In this document: one piece after another, positions 9,269 to 18,707 of the stretch
Layout of the letters: each line of letters opens with the position of its first letter
Numbering within the stretch: position 1 is the first letter of the stretch
DNA from: Streptomyces zagrosensis
GTDB taxonomy: Bacteria; Actinomycetota; Actinomycetes; Streptomycetales; Streptomycetaceae
DNA: 64,000 nt
Assembly (NCBI RefSeq): GCF_014203645.1
Contig: NZ_JACHJL010000003.1
Span: forward strand, 434,001-498,000
Reading direction: 5' to 3'
Notes under the pieces: generated by a model
The model's database searches: none
What the model saw: only the letters and a program-made list of their open reading frames with translations
What the model was told of the DNA's origin: nothing
Program-made: the position numbers and the translations under genes

Positions 9269-9753
9269 CACAGCTCCTCAGAAGGCGGGTTGCCAGGGGA
9301 CATCCGCGTGGTCACGCTGATCCGGTTCCACGCGTTGATCGCGATGATCAGGCTGACGAGTTGGGCGAGCTCGGCGGATTCGAAGTGTTCGGCCGCCCGG
9401 TCGTACACCGCATCCGGCACAAACCCGTCGGTCAGGACCGTCACCGCCTCGGTGAGCGCAAGTGCTGCCTGCTCCTTGGCGGTGAAGTACGTCGGCGACT
9501 CCTCCCACGCGTTGAGGAGATAGAGCCGCTCCTCGCTTTCCCCCTCAAGCCGCGCGTCCCGGGTGTACATATTGATGCAAAAGGCGCAGTGGTTGATCTG
9601 CGACGCGCGAATCTTCACCAGCTCAGTCAGGGCGGGGTTGAGCCCCCGCCTGGCCGCCGCGTCAAGATTGATCATGGCCTTGTAGAACTCGGGTGCGAGG
9701 GTGGGTAAGGCCATCCTCAGCCCGCGCTTCTGGGCCGTTTCGCTTGTCGCCAT
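9268..9753 (-). CDS. Carboxymuconolactone decarboxylase/AhpD-like protein
   Basis: All-helical protein of the CMD/AhpD alkylhydroperoxidase family, about 161 residues. The redox-type motif INHCAFCIN holds the CxxC pair, followed by the histidine-region segment LLNAWEES. Members act as thiol peroxidases or unknown oxidoreductases. First gene of a two-gene unit with the PEPM-family enzyme, divergent from a MocR regulator that probably controls it. The start is uncertain: ATG 9753 is used, GTG 9762 and ATG 9714 are alternatives. A rare TTA leucine codon lies at 9708-9706, early in the gene. Confidence 0.85.
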   Translation of the reverse strand: MATSETAQKRGLRMALPTLAPEFYKAMINLDAAARRGLNPALTELVKIRASQINHCAFCINMYTRDARLEGESEERLYLLNAWEESPTYFTAKEQAALALTEAVTVLTDGFVPDAVYDRAAEHFESAELAQLVSLIIAINAWNRISVTTRMSPGNPPSEEL

Positions 9754-9800
9754 GGCCCTCACGCTACGGGGGCAGTAGCCCAGGGGTATGGTCCATTTCT

Positions 9801-11303
9801 ATGGCAGATTCTTGGGCCACTGAGGTGCCGTCCGATGAGACCGCCGACTTCGCAGTCGGCAGTGACCTCCATCTGGAACTGAGCGGAACGGGAGGTGTCC
9901 GGGCGTCGCTGATGAGTGCGCTGCGTGACGCCGTACGGTCCGGTCGGCTCGCTCCCGGCACCCGCCTGCCCTCTTCCCGCAGCCTTGCCTCCGACCTCGA
10001 CATAGCCCGCAACACGGTCGCCGACGCCTACGCAGAACTCGTCGCCGAGGGCTGGCTCACCGCACGCCAGGGCTCAGGCACCCGTGTTGCCGAACGCGCC
10101 GTCGCCTGCGAGATCCGAAGAGAGCCACCGGCCCCCGTACGCCGCCCGACAGTGCGCCCGGCACCCACCCCGGTGTACGACCTGATGCCCGGCTCGCCCG
10201 ACGTCTCCTCGTTCCCACGCGCCTCCTGGCTGACGGCCGCACGCAAGGCGCTCACCAACGCACCCAACGACGCCTTCGGATACGGCACGCACGTCGCGGG
10301 CCGCCCCGAGCTGCGCCGCGCGCTCGCCGACTACCTCGCCCGCGCCAGGGGCGTACGCGCTGCGCCCGAGCGCATCCTCATCTGTTCGGGTCTGTCCGAG
10401 GGGTTGCGGCTGGTCGGCGAGGTGCTCGGGGCGACCGCGCGCATGCCGGGCGCGGCGCCCGGCGCCGACCTGGTGGCCGTCGAGTCGTTCGGCCTGGACA
10501 TTCACCGCGATCTACTCACCGGCTGCGGCCTGCGTACCGTGGCTGTGGGCTTCGACGAACAAGGTCCGCGCACCGAAGAGTTGGCGGCGACCCGCGCCAG
10601 GGCGGTGCTGCTCACCCCGGCGCACCAGTTCCCGTTCGGCGTCGCGCTGCCGCCCGAGCGGCGCGCAGCAGCCGTCAAGTGGGCGGTGGAGACCGGCGGC
10701 GTGGTCTTGGAGGACGACTACGACGGCGAGTTCCGCTACGACGGGCAGCGGGTGGGAGCCGTGCAGGGTCTCGACCCGGAACACGTCGTCTACATGGGCA
10801 CCGCAAGCAAGAGCCTGTCGCCCGCACTGCGCCTTGGCTGGCTGGTCCTCCCGGAGCGGCTGTTCGCCGCCGTCGCGGAGCTCAAGCGCCGCCCCGGCTT
10901 CCAGACCAGCGGTCTGGACCAGCTGACGCTGGCGGAGTTCATCGCATCGGGGGCGTACGACCGGCACGTACGCGGCATGCGCCAGCGCTACCAGCGCCGG
11001 CGCGACCAGCTCATCGCCGCCCTTGCCGAACGCGCCCCCCACATCAAGGTCGGGGGCATCGCAGCGGGTCTGCACGCGGTGCTCGAACTCCCGGCCGGCA
11101 CCGAGCAATCGGTCATCAACGGCGCCGCCTGGCAGGGGCTCGCCCTGGACGGCCTGCGCCGCTACCGGCTGGGCGCGGGCACCGGCGGCGACGCGGCTCC
11201 GTACGACGACGTCATGGGCGACGCCCTGGTGGTGGGCTACGGCACCCCGCCGGACCACGCGTACACGGGCGCACTGGACGCACTGTGCAGGGCGCTGCCG
11301 TAG
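9801..11303 (+). CDS. MocR-family transcriptional regulator (GntR domain + aminotransferase domain)
   Basis: 500-residue chimeric regulator. The N-terminus has a GntR winged helix (residues about 30-100: LMSALRDAVRSGRLAPGTRLP, then SRSLASDLDIARNTVADAYA). The C-terminal domain is a fold-type I PLP aminotransferase with EDDYDGEFRYD and the PLP lysine in TASKSLSPALR. MocR proteins such as PdxR and GabR sense an amino compound or PLP bound in the enzyme-like domain. Only about 48 bases separate it from the divergent AhpD/PEPM operon, its likely target. ATGG recurs at 9788 and 9801 in the intergenic region. Confidence 0.92.
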   Translation: MADSWATEVPSDETADFAVGSDLHLELSGTGGVRASLMSALRDAVRSGRLAPGTRLPSSRSLASDLDIARNTVADAYAELVAEGWLTARQGSGTRVAERAVACEIRREPPAPVRRPTVRPAPTPVYDLMPGSPDVSSFPRASWLTAARKALTNAPNDAFGYGTHVAGRPELRRALADYLARARGVRAAPERILICSGLSEGLRLVGEVLGATARMPGAAPGADLVAVESFGLDIHRDLLTGCGLRTVAVGFDEQGPRTEELAATRARAVLLTPAHQFPFGVALPPERRAAAVKWAVETGGVVLEDDYDGEFRYDGQRVGAVQGLDPEHVVYMGTASKSLSPALRLGWLVLPERLFAAVAELKRRPGFQTSGLDQLTLAEFIASGAYDRHVRGMRQRYQRRRDQLIAALAERAPHIKVGGIAAGLHAVLELPAGTEQSVINGAAWQGLALDGLRRYRLGAGTGGDAAPYDDVMGDALVVGYGTPPDHAYTGALDALCRALP

Positions 11304-11341
11304 GGCGCTGTCGTAGGGCGGCCTGCTCTGGCGGCCTGCTT

Positions 11342-11371
11342 GGCCCTGGCGGTCGGCGTACCGCCAGGGCC
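11342..11371. terminator. 12-bp perfect hairpin between convergent genes
   Basis: Arms 11342-11353 (GGCCCTGGCGGT) and 11360-11371 enclose a six-base loop. It lies between the MocR stop at 11303 and the rocD stop at 11429, so it can serve both strands. Confidence 0.75.
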
Positions 11372-11428
11372 TGTCGCCTGTTGTTCTGCTGCTTCGTCCG
11401 GCTGCTAGGTCCGCGACTGCGGGCCCCC

Positions 11429-12634
11429 TCAGCCCTCCAGGACGGCCCGCAGCTGCTCAAGCCCCCAGTCGAGGTCTTCCTTGTTGATGACCAGCGGCGG
11501 GGCGATGCGAATGGTGCTGCCGTGGGTGTCCTTGACCAGGACTCCGCGGGCCATCAGCCGTTCGGAGATCTCCCGTCCCGTGCCGCGTGCGGGGTTGATG
11601 TCCACACCGGCCCACAGCCCGCGCCCGCGCACCGCGGTCACCGCGTCGCCACCGGTCAGCAGGGCGAGTTCGCGATGCAGATGCTCACCGAGTTCGGTCG
11701 CCCGCCGCTGGTACTCGCCGCTGCGGAGCATCGCGATCACCTCCAGGGCGACGGCGCAGGCCAGCGGGTTGCCACCGAAGGTGGAACCGTGCTCACCGGG
11801 ACGGTGGACGCCCAGCACATCGCGATCGGCGACCACTGCCGACACGGGCACGACACCGCCGCCCAGCGCCTTGCCCAACACGTACATATCGGGCACGACG
11901 TCCTCGTGCTCGCAGGCGAAGGTCGCCCCCGTACGCCCCAGGCCCGACTGGATCTCATCCGCGATGAACAGCACGTTCCGGGCCCGGGTCAGCTCCCGTA
12001 CGCCGGGCAGATAGCCGGGCGGCGGCACCAGCACGCCGGCCTCGCCCTGAATCGGCTCGATCAGCACGGCGACGGTGTGCTCGTCGACGGCGGCCTCAAG
12101 CGCGGCCAGGTCGCCGTACGGCACGATCTCGAAGCCTGGCGTGTACGGACCGTAGTCGGCGCGTGCCTCCGGGTCGGTGGAGAAGCTGACGATGGTCGTG
12201 GTGCGGCCGTGGAAGTTGCCGTCCGCGACGACGATCTTGGCCTGGCCGTCCGGCACCCCCTTGACCCGGTAGCCCCATTTGCGGGCGGTCTTCACGGCGG
12301 TCTCGATGGCCTCGGCGCCGGTGTTCATCGGCAGCACCATCTCCTTGCCGCACAGGGCGGCAAGCTCCGTACAGAAGTCCGCGAACCTATCGTGGTGGAA
12401 CGCCCTTGAGGTCAGGGTGACGCGTTCCAACTGGGCCTTCGCGGCATCGATGAGGCGCCGGTTGCTGTGCCCGAAGTTCAGCGCGGAGTATCCGGCGAGC
12501 ATGTCGAGGTAGCGGCGCCCCTCAACATCGGTCATCCAGGCGCCCTCGGCAGAGGCGACGACGACGGGCAGCGGGTGGTAGTTGTGCGCGCTGTGCGCCT
12601 CTGCGGCGGCGATGCTGCGTTCACTAGCGGTCAC
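11429..12634 (-). CDS. rocD: Ornithine aminotransferase
   Basis: Class III PLP aminotransferase, 401 residues, transferring the delta-amino group of ornithine to 2-oxoglutarate to give glutamate semialdehyde in arginine catabolism. Motifs: NTGAEAIETAVKTARKWGY (PLP phosphate site), IEPIQGEAGV, FIADEIQSGLGRTG, the PLP lysine in LGKALGGG, and HGSTFGGNPL. The GTG at 12634 gives the normal N-terminus and has GGAG five bases upstream; the longer open frame to 12952 would run into trpS and is not used. It is transcribed divergently from trpS across a 250-base spacer. Confidence 0.93.
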   Translation of the reverse strand: MTASERSIAAAEAHSAHNYHPLPVVVASAEGAWMTDVEGRRYLDMLAGYSALNFGHSNRRLIDAAKAQLERVTLTSRAFHHDRFADFCTELAALCGKEMVLPMNTGAEAIETAVKTARKWGYRVKGVPDGQAKIVVADGNFHGRTTTIVSFSTDPEARADYGPYTPGFEIVPYGDLAALEAAVDEHTVAVLIEPIQGEAGVLVPPPGYLPGVRELTRARNVLFIADEIQSGLGRTGATFACEHEDVVPDMYVLGKALGGGVVPVSAVVADRDVLGVHRPGEHGSTFGGNPLACAVALEVIAMLRSGEYQRRATELGEHLHRELALLTGGDAVTAVRGRGLWAGVDINPARGTGREISERLMARGVLVKDTHGSTIRIAPPLVINKEDLDWGLEQLRAVLEG

Positions 12635-12884
12635 GTGCGCTCCATCCTTACGGAGTCGGGGCGGGCTCAGGCTTCTTTCTATCGTTGCTCGGGCGGAATG
12701 CGAAGAAAAATTCCTCGTCGGGTAGACATGCGACGCCTGTTGCCGACGTTTCGGAGCATTGACAACAACGCTGAGCGTGCGCCGGTGCCTGCCGCAGGGT
12801 GCTACTCGCTGCCCGATGTCCGCTGCGCACCGAGTTCGGCGACCGGGGCCCGTGGATTCCCGTACACCTGAGAGAATGGGCGGC

Positions 12885-13898
12885 ATGGCCCTTGACCGTC
12901 CTCGTGCGCTCTCCGGTATCCAGCCCACAGCGGGCTCTTTCCATCTCGGCAACTACCTTGGCGCGGTCCGCCAGTACGTTGCCCTCCAGGAAACCCACGA
13001 CGCCTTCTATATGGTTGTTGACCTGCACGCGATCACGATTCCGCAAGATCCACAGGAGCTGCGCGCGAACACCCGGGTTGCCGTGGCGCAACTCCTCGCC
13101 GCCGGGCTTGACCCGGACCGGTGCACGCTCTTTGTGCAAAGCCATGTGCCCGAGCACGCACAGCTCGCCTGGGTGATGAACTGTCTCACCGGCTTCGGCG
13201 AAGCATCCCGTATGACGCAATTCAAGGATAAATCGACCAAACAGGGCGCCGATCGGACGACCGTTGGCCTCTTTACTTACCCGGTCCTTCAGGTTGCCGA
13301 CATCCTGCTCTACCAGGCGAGTCAGGTCCCGGTCGGTGAGGACCAGCGGCAGCACATTGAGCTGACCCGGGACCTCGCCGAGCGGTTCAACAGCCGCTTT
13401 GGCCATGCCTTTACGGTGCCTTCGGCGCACATCGTCAAGGAGACCGGCAAGATCTACGACCTCCAGGACCCGTCGATCAAGATGAGCAAGTCGGCATCGA
13501 CGCCGAAGGGCATCATCAGCCTCCTCGACGAGCCCAAGGTCTCCGCGAAGAAGATCAAGAGCGCGGTGACGGACCTGGAAACCGTGGTGCGGTTCGACGA
13601 GGAGAGCAAGCCCGGCGTGAGTAATCTGCTCACCATTTACGCCACCCTCACCGGCGTCAGCATCGCGGAGCTGGAACGCAAGTACGAGGGCAAGGGCTAC
13701 GGCGCGCTGAAGACCGACCTGGCCGACGTCATGCTCGACTGGGTGGCGCCGTTCCGAGCCCGCACCCAGGAATATTTGGACGACCCCGAGACGCTGGACA
13801 ACATCCTGGCCAAGGGCGCCGAGAAGGCGCGCACCGTCGCGGCGGAGACCCTGGCCCTGGCCTACGACAAGGTGGGCTTGCTCCCCGCCAAGCACTGA
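12885..13898 (+). CDS. trpS: Tryptophan--tRNA ligase
   Basis: Class Ic aminoacyl-tRNA synthetase, 337 residues, charging tRNA(Trp). The class I HIGH-equivalent is seen as [10 protein letters not shown] after SGIQPTAG. The KMSKS loop is intact ([12 protein letters not shown]). [14 protein letters not shown] forms part of the active site. ATG 12885 matches the usual N-terminus; an ATG three codons upstream (12876) cannot be excluded. Streptomyces often carry two trpS genes, one of them tied to tryptophan-analogue resistance; which type this is cannot be told here. Confidence 0.96.
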   Translation: MALDRPRALSGIQPTAGSFHLGNYLGAVRQYVALQETHDAFYMVVDLHAITIPQDPQELRANTRVAVAQLLAAGLDPDRCTLFVQSHVPEHAQLAWVMNCLTGFGEASRMTQFKDKSTKQGADRTTVGLFTYPVLQVADILLYQASQVPVGEDQRQHIELTRDLAERFNSRFGHAFTVPSAHIVKETGKIYDLQDPSIKMSKSASTPKGIISLLDEPKVSAKKIKSAVTDLETVVRFDEESKPGVSNLLTIYATLTGVSIAELERKYEGKGYGALKTDLADVMLDWVAPFRARTQEYLDDPETLDNILAKGAEKARTVAAETLALAYDKVGLLPAKH

Positions 13899-13904
13899 GC
13901 GGCG

Positions 13905-13951
13905 GGCGCCCTCGTGACGCGGCCCCCGACCGGGCAGCGGGTGAGGGCGCC
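13905..13951 (+). terminator. Inverted repeat after trpS
   Basis: GGCGCCCTC (13905-13913) pairs with GAGGGCGCC (13943-13951) around a 29-base loop, starting seven bases after the trpS stop. The long loop makes it a weaker terminator candidate. Confidence 0.5.
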
Positions 13952-14283
13952 AACCCTGCCAAGGAGGGCGGGGGCGCAGACGGGCCCGTAGGCGTGCTCG
14001 CCGGCCCGTGGGCGCGTGCCGCTGCCCACCCGGGTACGCTCCGCGGGGCCGTGCGGAGCTTTGTGTCGGGGTCGGGCGCTTCACATCGGGGTGCGGGATC
14101 GGCTCGGCCCGATGGGCCGGGGGTTGTTGGGCCCGGACCGTTGGGCCCGAGCCTGCGGACCGGAGTATCTAGCCGTGACGGCCGGGGAGCAGTCACACTG
14201 GCACGGGTCGCGGACGGGGACGGCGAGGACGCGCGGGCGTGATGGACAGCTTGACCAGACAGTGGTGCGGAAGGGAGAACGCA
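13952..14283 (+). other. Non-coding spacer trpS to 2'-5' ligase gene
   Basis: G/C-rich sequence with no supported gene; open frames here are out-of-phase by-products. The only clear signal is the ribosome binding site AAGGGAG at 14271-14277 for the next gene. Confidence 0.5.
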
Positions 14284-14886
14284 GTGGGGACCGTAACGAT
14301 CGGCGTTTCGATCGCGGTCCCGGAGCCGTACGGCAGCTTCCTTCAGGAGCGGCGCGCGGGCTTCGGAGACCCTTCCGCGCATGGCATCCCCACGCACGTC
14401 ACGCTGCTGCCGCCCACCGAGGTGGATGCCGCGGCGCTGCCCGGGATCGAGCGCTACCTCGCGGAGGTCGCGGCCGGCTGCGGCCCCTTCCCGATGAGGC
14501 TGTCCGGGACGGACACCTTCCGACCGCTGTCACCGGTGGTCTTCGTGAAGATCGTGGAAGGCGTGGCGGAGTGCACCGCACTCCAGGAGCGGGTCCGGGC
14601 GGCCTCCGGACCGTGCGCACGTGAGCTGCAATTCCCGTACCACCCGCACGTCACCATCGCGCACGGCATCTCCGAGGAGGCGATGGACCGCGCGTACGCC
14701 GAGCTGAAGGACTACGAGGCGGCGTGGACGATCTCGGGCTTCGCGCTGTACGAACAGGGCGCTGACGACGTGTGGCGACTGGAGCGTGAATACCCTTTCG
14801 GGGCCGCGGGAGGCCCGGGGCGTAGCCCGGTCTTCCCGCACCAGTCGCCGCATCATGGGCCCCTGTTGGACGAGTCATCAATGTAA
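14284..14886 (+). CDS. 2'-5' RNA ligase/phosphodiesterase (2H) family protein
   Basis: 200-residue protein of the 2H phosphoesterase superfamily, which acts on 2',5'- or cyclic phosphodiester bonds in RNA or nucleotides. Two H-x-T motifs are present, THVTLLP and HPHVTIAHG, at the spacing expected for the bilobed fold. GTG 14284 was chosen because AAGGGAG is six bases upstream and the product starts directly at the first beta strand; a longer GTG/ATG start at 14239 is less likely. The substrate is unknown. It is followed by a TetR gene with its own promoter. Confidence 0.85.
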   Translation: MGTVTIGVSIAVPEPYGSFLQERRAGFGDPSAHGIPTHVTLLPPTEVDAAALPGIERYLAEVAAGCGPFPMRLSGTDTFRPLSPVVFVKIVEGVAECTALQERVRAASGPCARELQFPYHPHVTIAHGISEEAMDRAYAELKDYEAAWTISGFALYEQGADDVWRLEREYPFGAAGGPGRSPVFPHQSPHHGPLLDESSM

Positions 14887-14917
14887 CCGAGTAAAAAAAT
14901 ATCCCCAGAGTCACTTC

Positions 14918-14949
14918 TAACTGGGTTGCGTTTTTGCTAGTCTGGTCGC
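14918..14949 (+). promoter_or_regulatory. Candidate leaderless promoter of the TetR gene
   Basis: An AT-rich stretch precedes ATG 14950. TGCTAGTCT (14935-14943) reads as an extended -10 element ending seven bases before the start codon. No ribosome binding site is visible, so transcription probably starts at or next to the ATG. Confidence 0.4.
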
Positions 14950-16029
14950 ATGGACGGTCAGACGAGCCTTCGCGAACGCAAGAAGCGGCGGACCTATCAG
15001 GCGATCTCCGACGCCGCGATCGGGCTCTTCCTTGAGCAGGGCTTCGATCAGGTCTCGGTGGCCGAGGTGGCCGCCGCGGCCATGGTGTCCAAGCCAACCC
15101 TGTTTCGGTACTTCCCGGCCAAGGAGGACCTCGCGCTCTATCGGTTCGCCGACCACGAGGACGAGGCGAGCCGGGTGGTCCGGGAGCGCACCGCCGACCA
15201 AGCACCGCTGACGGCGCTCCATGCTCACTTCCGCGCCGGCCTGGACCGCCGCGACCCGGTCACCGGCCTGTGCGACGACAGCAGGGTGCTGGCGTTCCAC
15301 CGCCTGTTGTACGGGACGCCAAGCCTGGTGGCGCGGCTCTACGAGTACACGACGCGCGCCGAGGACGCGTTGGCGCGCACGCTGTACGAGGTGGCGCGTG
15401 ATCCCGGCTCCGCGGCCTCTGCGGGAGCGCCGTCGCGGACTGGCGGGGAGGCCGAGTGCCGCAATCCGTCGTTTGACGAGCTGCCCGACGAGCTGCCTGA
15501 CGGGCTGCCCGGCGGCCCCGCGGACACCAGAGCGACCTCGACCAGCACGGCCGCCCCGGACGGCGCCGGCGACACGGTGGCCGCCCAGCTCGCGGAGGCA
15601 GGGCGCGCAGCGCGGCCGAGTCGCACAGCGCAGCCGAGTCGCACAGCGGGGGCGAGTCATATAGCGCGGTTGGGCTATGTAACGGGGGAGGGCCAGGCGG
15701 CGGCACCAGGCCCAGCCGCCGAGTCGGAGGCTGGTGCGGCGGGTGATCGGCCCCGCACGCCGGGCCAGGACGCGGCACGCGATCGGATACCGACGCCAGT
15801 CGTGAAGGCCAGGCAGGGCCTCGCAAGCATGGAGGAGGGCTCAGGGCTGGAGGCGCTGACGGCCCGCCTTGCCGCCAGCCAGATCATCGCCGCACAGCGG
15901 ATTCTCGCGCTCGAAAACTGGCGCCGGATAGCCGATGGAGAGAGCGCGGACGCGGTGTACCCGGCCGCCGTCGTCGCCGCCGACCATGCCTTCGCGGTGC
16001 TCGGTTCCGGCCTGTCCCCGCACTACTGA
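14950..16029 (+). CDS. TetR-family regulator with large low-complexity insertion
   Basis: 359-residue repressor-type protein. Residues 10-65 form a clear TetR helix-turn-helix domain (ISDAAIGLFLEQGFDQVSV, then SKPTLFRYFPAKEDL). The ligand domain begins normally to about residue 152. It is then interrupted by about 147 residues of Ala/Gly/Pro/Arg-rich sequence and resumes with SQIIAAQRILALENWRR to the end. The insert holds four copies of an 18-bp unit (15610-15681), giving a repeated PSRTA. A normal TetR protein is about 200-220 residues, so the excess is the insert. Ligand and targets are unknown. Confidence 0.85.
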   Translation: MDGQTSLRERKKRRTYQAISDAAIGLFLEQGFDQVSVAEVAAAAMVSKPTLFRYFPAKEDLALYRFADHEDEASRVVRERTADQAPLTALHAHFRAGLDRRDPVTGLCDDSRVLAFHRLLYGTPSLVARLYEYTTRAEDALARTLYEVARDPGSAASAGAPSRTGGEAECRNPSFDELPDELPDGLPGGPADTRATSTSTAAPDGAGDTVAAQLAEAGRAARPSRTAQPSRTAGASHIARLGYVTGEGQAAAPGPAAESEAGAAGDRPRTPGQDAARDRIPTPVVKARQGLASMEEGSGLEALTARLAASQIIAAQRILALENWRRIADGESADAVYPAAVVAADHAFAVLGSGLSPHY

Positions 16030-16469
16030 CACTGCGGCGCCTCCCCAACTACCACGCCCTGAGACCTGATTGACGGGCGCTGCGCCGCTCACCCCGATCA
16101 CCCCGCGAAGAGGGGTCACTCGCCGCTGGCGGCGAAAACAGGACCGATGGCGCGCGCTGCGTCGTGCTGTGTGTGCTGTGTGTGCTGTGTGCGGGGGTGC
16201 ACGAACCAACCGTCCGACCGGCCGACACGAACCGCGCTCTCGTGGGACTGCCCTGGCCGGCCCATCTCCCGCGGACGCGTCGCTGGAGGCCTCCGCCCGC
16301 AGGCACCGTGCCCCCAACTGGGGCACGCTCCCACGCCCGAACCCGACCAGCGCCCGCGGTCGCTCCCGATCCCGCGGTCGCTCTCGATCCCCGATCCCGC
16401 TTCCGAACTCGCCCCGCATCCGAGCCAACTTGTCGCCGGGTGCTGCTGACGTGCGAAAGGTGTGCCGAA
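16030..16469 (+). other. 440-base spacer with short tandem repeats
   Basis: No supported gene. It contains a run of near-identical TGTGCTGTG units (about 16164-16190) and duplicated CGCGGTCGCTC blocks near 16356 and 16374. AAAGG lies nine bases before the helD-like ATG. Confidence 0.45.
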
Positions 16470-18707
16470 ATGACCTCAGACTCCCGGGGAGCGGCCGACG
16501 CCTCGCAGACTCCGGTCAGGGCCGCGCGCGGCCCCGGCGCCTGCACGGCCACCGACACTCTGGCCGGCGAACTCAACGCCGAGCGGGCCCATATCGATGA
16601 CTGCCGCGCCATATTGGCCCGGATGGTCGCGGCAGCCCGACAGCAGGTGGTTCTCGGCGAGGACGTCTCCGGTGACGGCGCGAGTGCGGAGGTGCTCGGC
16701 CGCTATCTGCGCAGCTACGCCCGGCAGTTGGCCGAGGAGCCGGAGGGTCCGCTGTTCTTCGGCCGCCTGAACTTCGGCAGCGGGCCCGACGCCGGCGACC
16801 ACCGGGGACAGCGGTACTACATCGGGCGTCGCCATGTCTCCGCCGATCCCACCGCGACACCCCTGGTGATCGACTGGCGCGCGCCGGTATCCCGCGTCTT
16901 CTACCAGGCATCACCACGCGACCCGCAGGGCGTGGCGGTGCGCCGCCGGTTCGGCTGGGCAACGTCGAGCAAGGGCGCGTCGAGCGACCTGACCAGCCTG
17001 GAAGATGAGCAACTAGGCGCGCCGGCCACCACCGCACACGGTGCTGCCGGGATGGGCGAGGGGCATGCGGGGAGCGGTGGCGGCAGCCGCATTGTGGCGG
17101 CCGAGATCGAACGCCCTCGGGTGGGTCCAATGCGGGACATCGTCGCCACCATTCAGCCCGAGCAGGACGACCTGGTCCGGGGCGAGTTGGGCGACTCGGT
17201 GTGTGTGCAGGGCGCACCGGGGACCGGAAAGACGGCCGTTGGCCTGCATCGCGCCGCGTATCTGCTGTACACCTATCCGCAACGGCTCCAGCGCGGCGGG
17301 ATGTTGGTCGTCGGCCCTAACCGGACGTTCCTGCGCTATATCGCTGAGGTGTTGCCCGCGTTGGGAGAGATCGACGTTCGGCAGTGCACGGTCGATGACC
17401 TTATCGACCGTTTCCCGGTGCGAGGCCAGGACACCGTCGAGACGGCGAGCGTCAAGCACGACCCCCGCATGGCCGACGTGCTCGAACGAGCCCTGTACCA
17501 ACGGGTGCGGCCACCCCGCGAATCCCTCGCCATTCCGGACGGTACCTACCGCTGGCGGGTGGACGCCGACACATTGGCCGAAGTCGTCGCGCAGGTGCGG
17601 CAGCAGACGCTGCCCTATGCCACGGGCCGGGACTGGGTTCGTGCGCGCACCATGGAACTGGTCCGTCGTCAGGTCGAGCGGCGCGCGGGCCCGCCGCCCT
17701 CTGAATGGGTCCGCCGGATGGCTAGGTCCCGTGCCGTTAAGGCGTTCCTGGACGAGACCTGGCCAGCGGTGCGACCGGCCGAGGTGGTTGCCGAGTTGCT
17801 GAGTGACCTCGACACGGTCCGGACGGCCTCGGACGGGTTGCTCACCGAGGCGGAACAGAAGGCGCTGTGCTGGGCCAAGCCGCCACGCTCGACCAAGAGC
17901 GCCCCGTGGTCGTTGGCGGATTTGATACTCATTGACGAGGTGGCAGGCCTCATCGAGCGGCCGGGCGGCTACGGCCATGTGGTGGTGGACGAGGCCCAGG
18001 ACCTGTCACCGATGCAATGCCGAGTGCTGGCCCGACGCAGCGACTTCGGCTCATTGACCGTGCTGGGCGACTTGGCACAGGGCACCACGCCGTGGGCCGC
18101 GCGGAGTTGGCCGGAACATCTCGCGCACCTGGGCAAGCCGGATGCCGCGGTGGCGCCGCTCACCACCGGGTTCCGGGTCCCCGCCGCCATCGTGGCGGTG
18201 GCGAACCGGCTCCTGCCGCACCTGGACGTACGAGTGCCGCCCGCGCGGTCGCTGCGGGGGGACGGAAAGCTGCGGGTCCGCCCGGTGGCCCAGGCCGCCA
18301 CCGGCGTGGTGGCTGCGGTGCGTGCAGCGTTAGACGAAGACGGCTCGGTCGGTGTGATAGCCGCCGAATCCGATATGCCGGCGCTGTGCCAGGCGCTGAC
18401 CGACGCGGGCATAGCCTCGGCGGCGGCCGGGGAATTGGACACGGCGCGGCGGGTGACGGTGCTACCTGCCTCGATGGCCAAGGGGCTTGAGTACGACCAT
18501 GTGGTGGCCGTCGAGCCAGCGGCCATCGTCGATGCCGAGCCGCGTGGGTTGCACCGGCTCTATGTCGTGCTCACCAGGGCGGTCTCGCGGCTGGACATCG
18601 TCCACGCCCGTCCGCTGCCCCCGGCCCTCCAGCCCCTGATCCAGCCGATGGCGCCCGCCTCGACCCCTGCGGAGCAAACGCCTACGGAGCAAACGCCTAT
18701 GGAGTGA
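16470..18707 (+). CDS. helD: HelD-like UvrD/Rep-family ATPase
   Basis: 745-residue superfamily 1 ATPase resembling HelD, which binds RNA polymerase and frees stalled or drug-bound enzyme. The N-terminal 45 residues after the start include a likely coiled coil (ELNAERAHIDDCRAILARM). The ATPase core shows Walker A GAPGTGKT, Walker B VVDEAQDLS and the C-terminal LYVVLTRAVSRL. ATG 16470 was chosen for the AAAGG upstream; the open frame further upstream is repeat DNA. The gene carries a rare TTA leucine codon at 18330-18332, so translation may need the bldA tRNA. No rifamycin-associated 19-bp element was seen upstream. Confidence 0.85.
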   Translation: MTSDSRGAADASQTPVRAARGPGACTATDTLAGELNAERAHIDDCRAILARMVAAARQQVVLGEDVSGDGASAEVLGRYLRSYARQLAEEPEGPLFFGRLNFGSGPDAGDHRGQRYYIGRRHVSADPTATPLVIDWRAPVSRVFYQASPRDPQGVAVRRRFGWATSSKGASSDLTSLEDEQLGAPATTAHGAAGMGEGHAGSGGGSRIVAAEIERPRVGPMRDIVATIQPEQDDLVRGELGDSVCVQGAPGTGKTAVGLHRAAYLLYTYPQRLQRGGMLVVGPNRTFLRYIAEVLPALGEIDVRQCTVDDLIDRFPVRGQDTVETASVKHDPRMADVLERALYQRVRPPRESLAIPDGTYRWRVDADTLAEVVAQVRQQTLPYATGRDWVRARTMELVRRQVERRAGPPPSEWVRRMARSRAVKAFLDETWPAVRPAEVVAELLSDLDTVRTASDGLLTEAEQKALCWAKPPRSTKSAPWSLADLILIDEVAGLIERPGGYGHVVVDEAQDLSPMQCRVLARRSDFGSLTVLGDLAQGTTPWAARSWPEHLAHLGKPDAAVAPLTTGFRVPAAIVAVANRLLPHLDVRVPPARSLRGDGKLRVRPVAQAATGVVAAVRAALDEDGSVGVIAAESDMPALCQALTDAGIASAAAGELDTARRVTVLPASMAKGLEYDHVVAVEPAAIVDAEPRGLHRLYVVLTRAVSRLDIVHARPLPPALQPLIQPMAPASTPAEQTPTEQTPME

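Noticed and set aside
12635..12952. 106-codon upstream extension of rocD
   Set aside because: It would overlap trpS, lacks homology-like sequence, and GTG 12634 has a proper ribosome binding site and N-terminus.
16030..16469. Rifamycin-associated element or HelR assignment for the HelD-like gene
   Set aside because: No 19-bp palindromic element of that kind is visible upstream, so a rifamycin-resistance role is not claimed.
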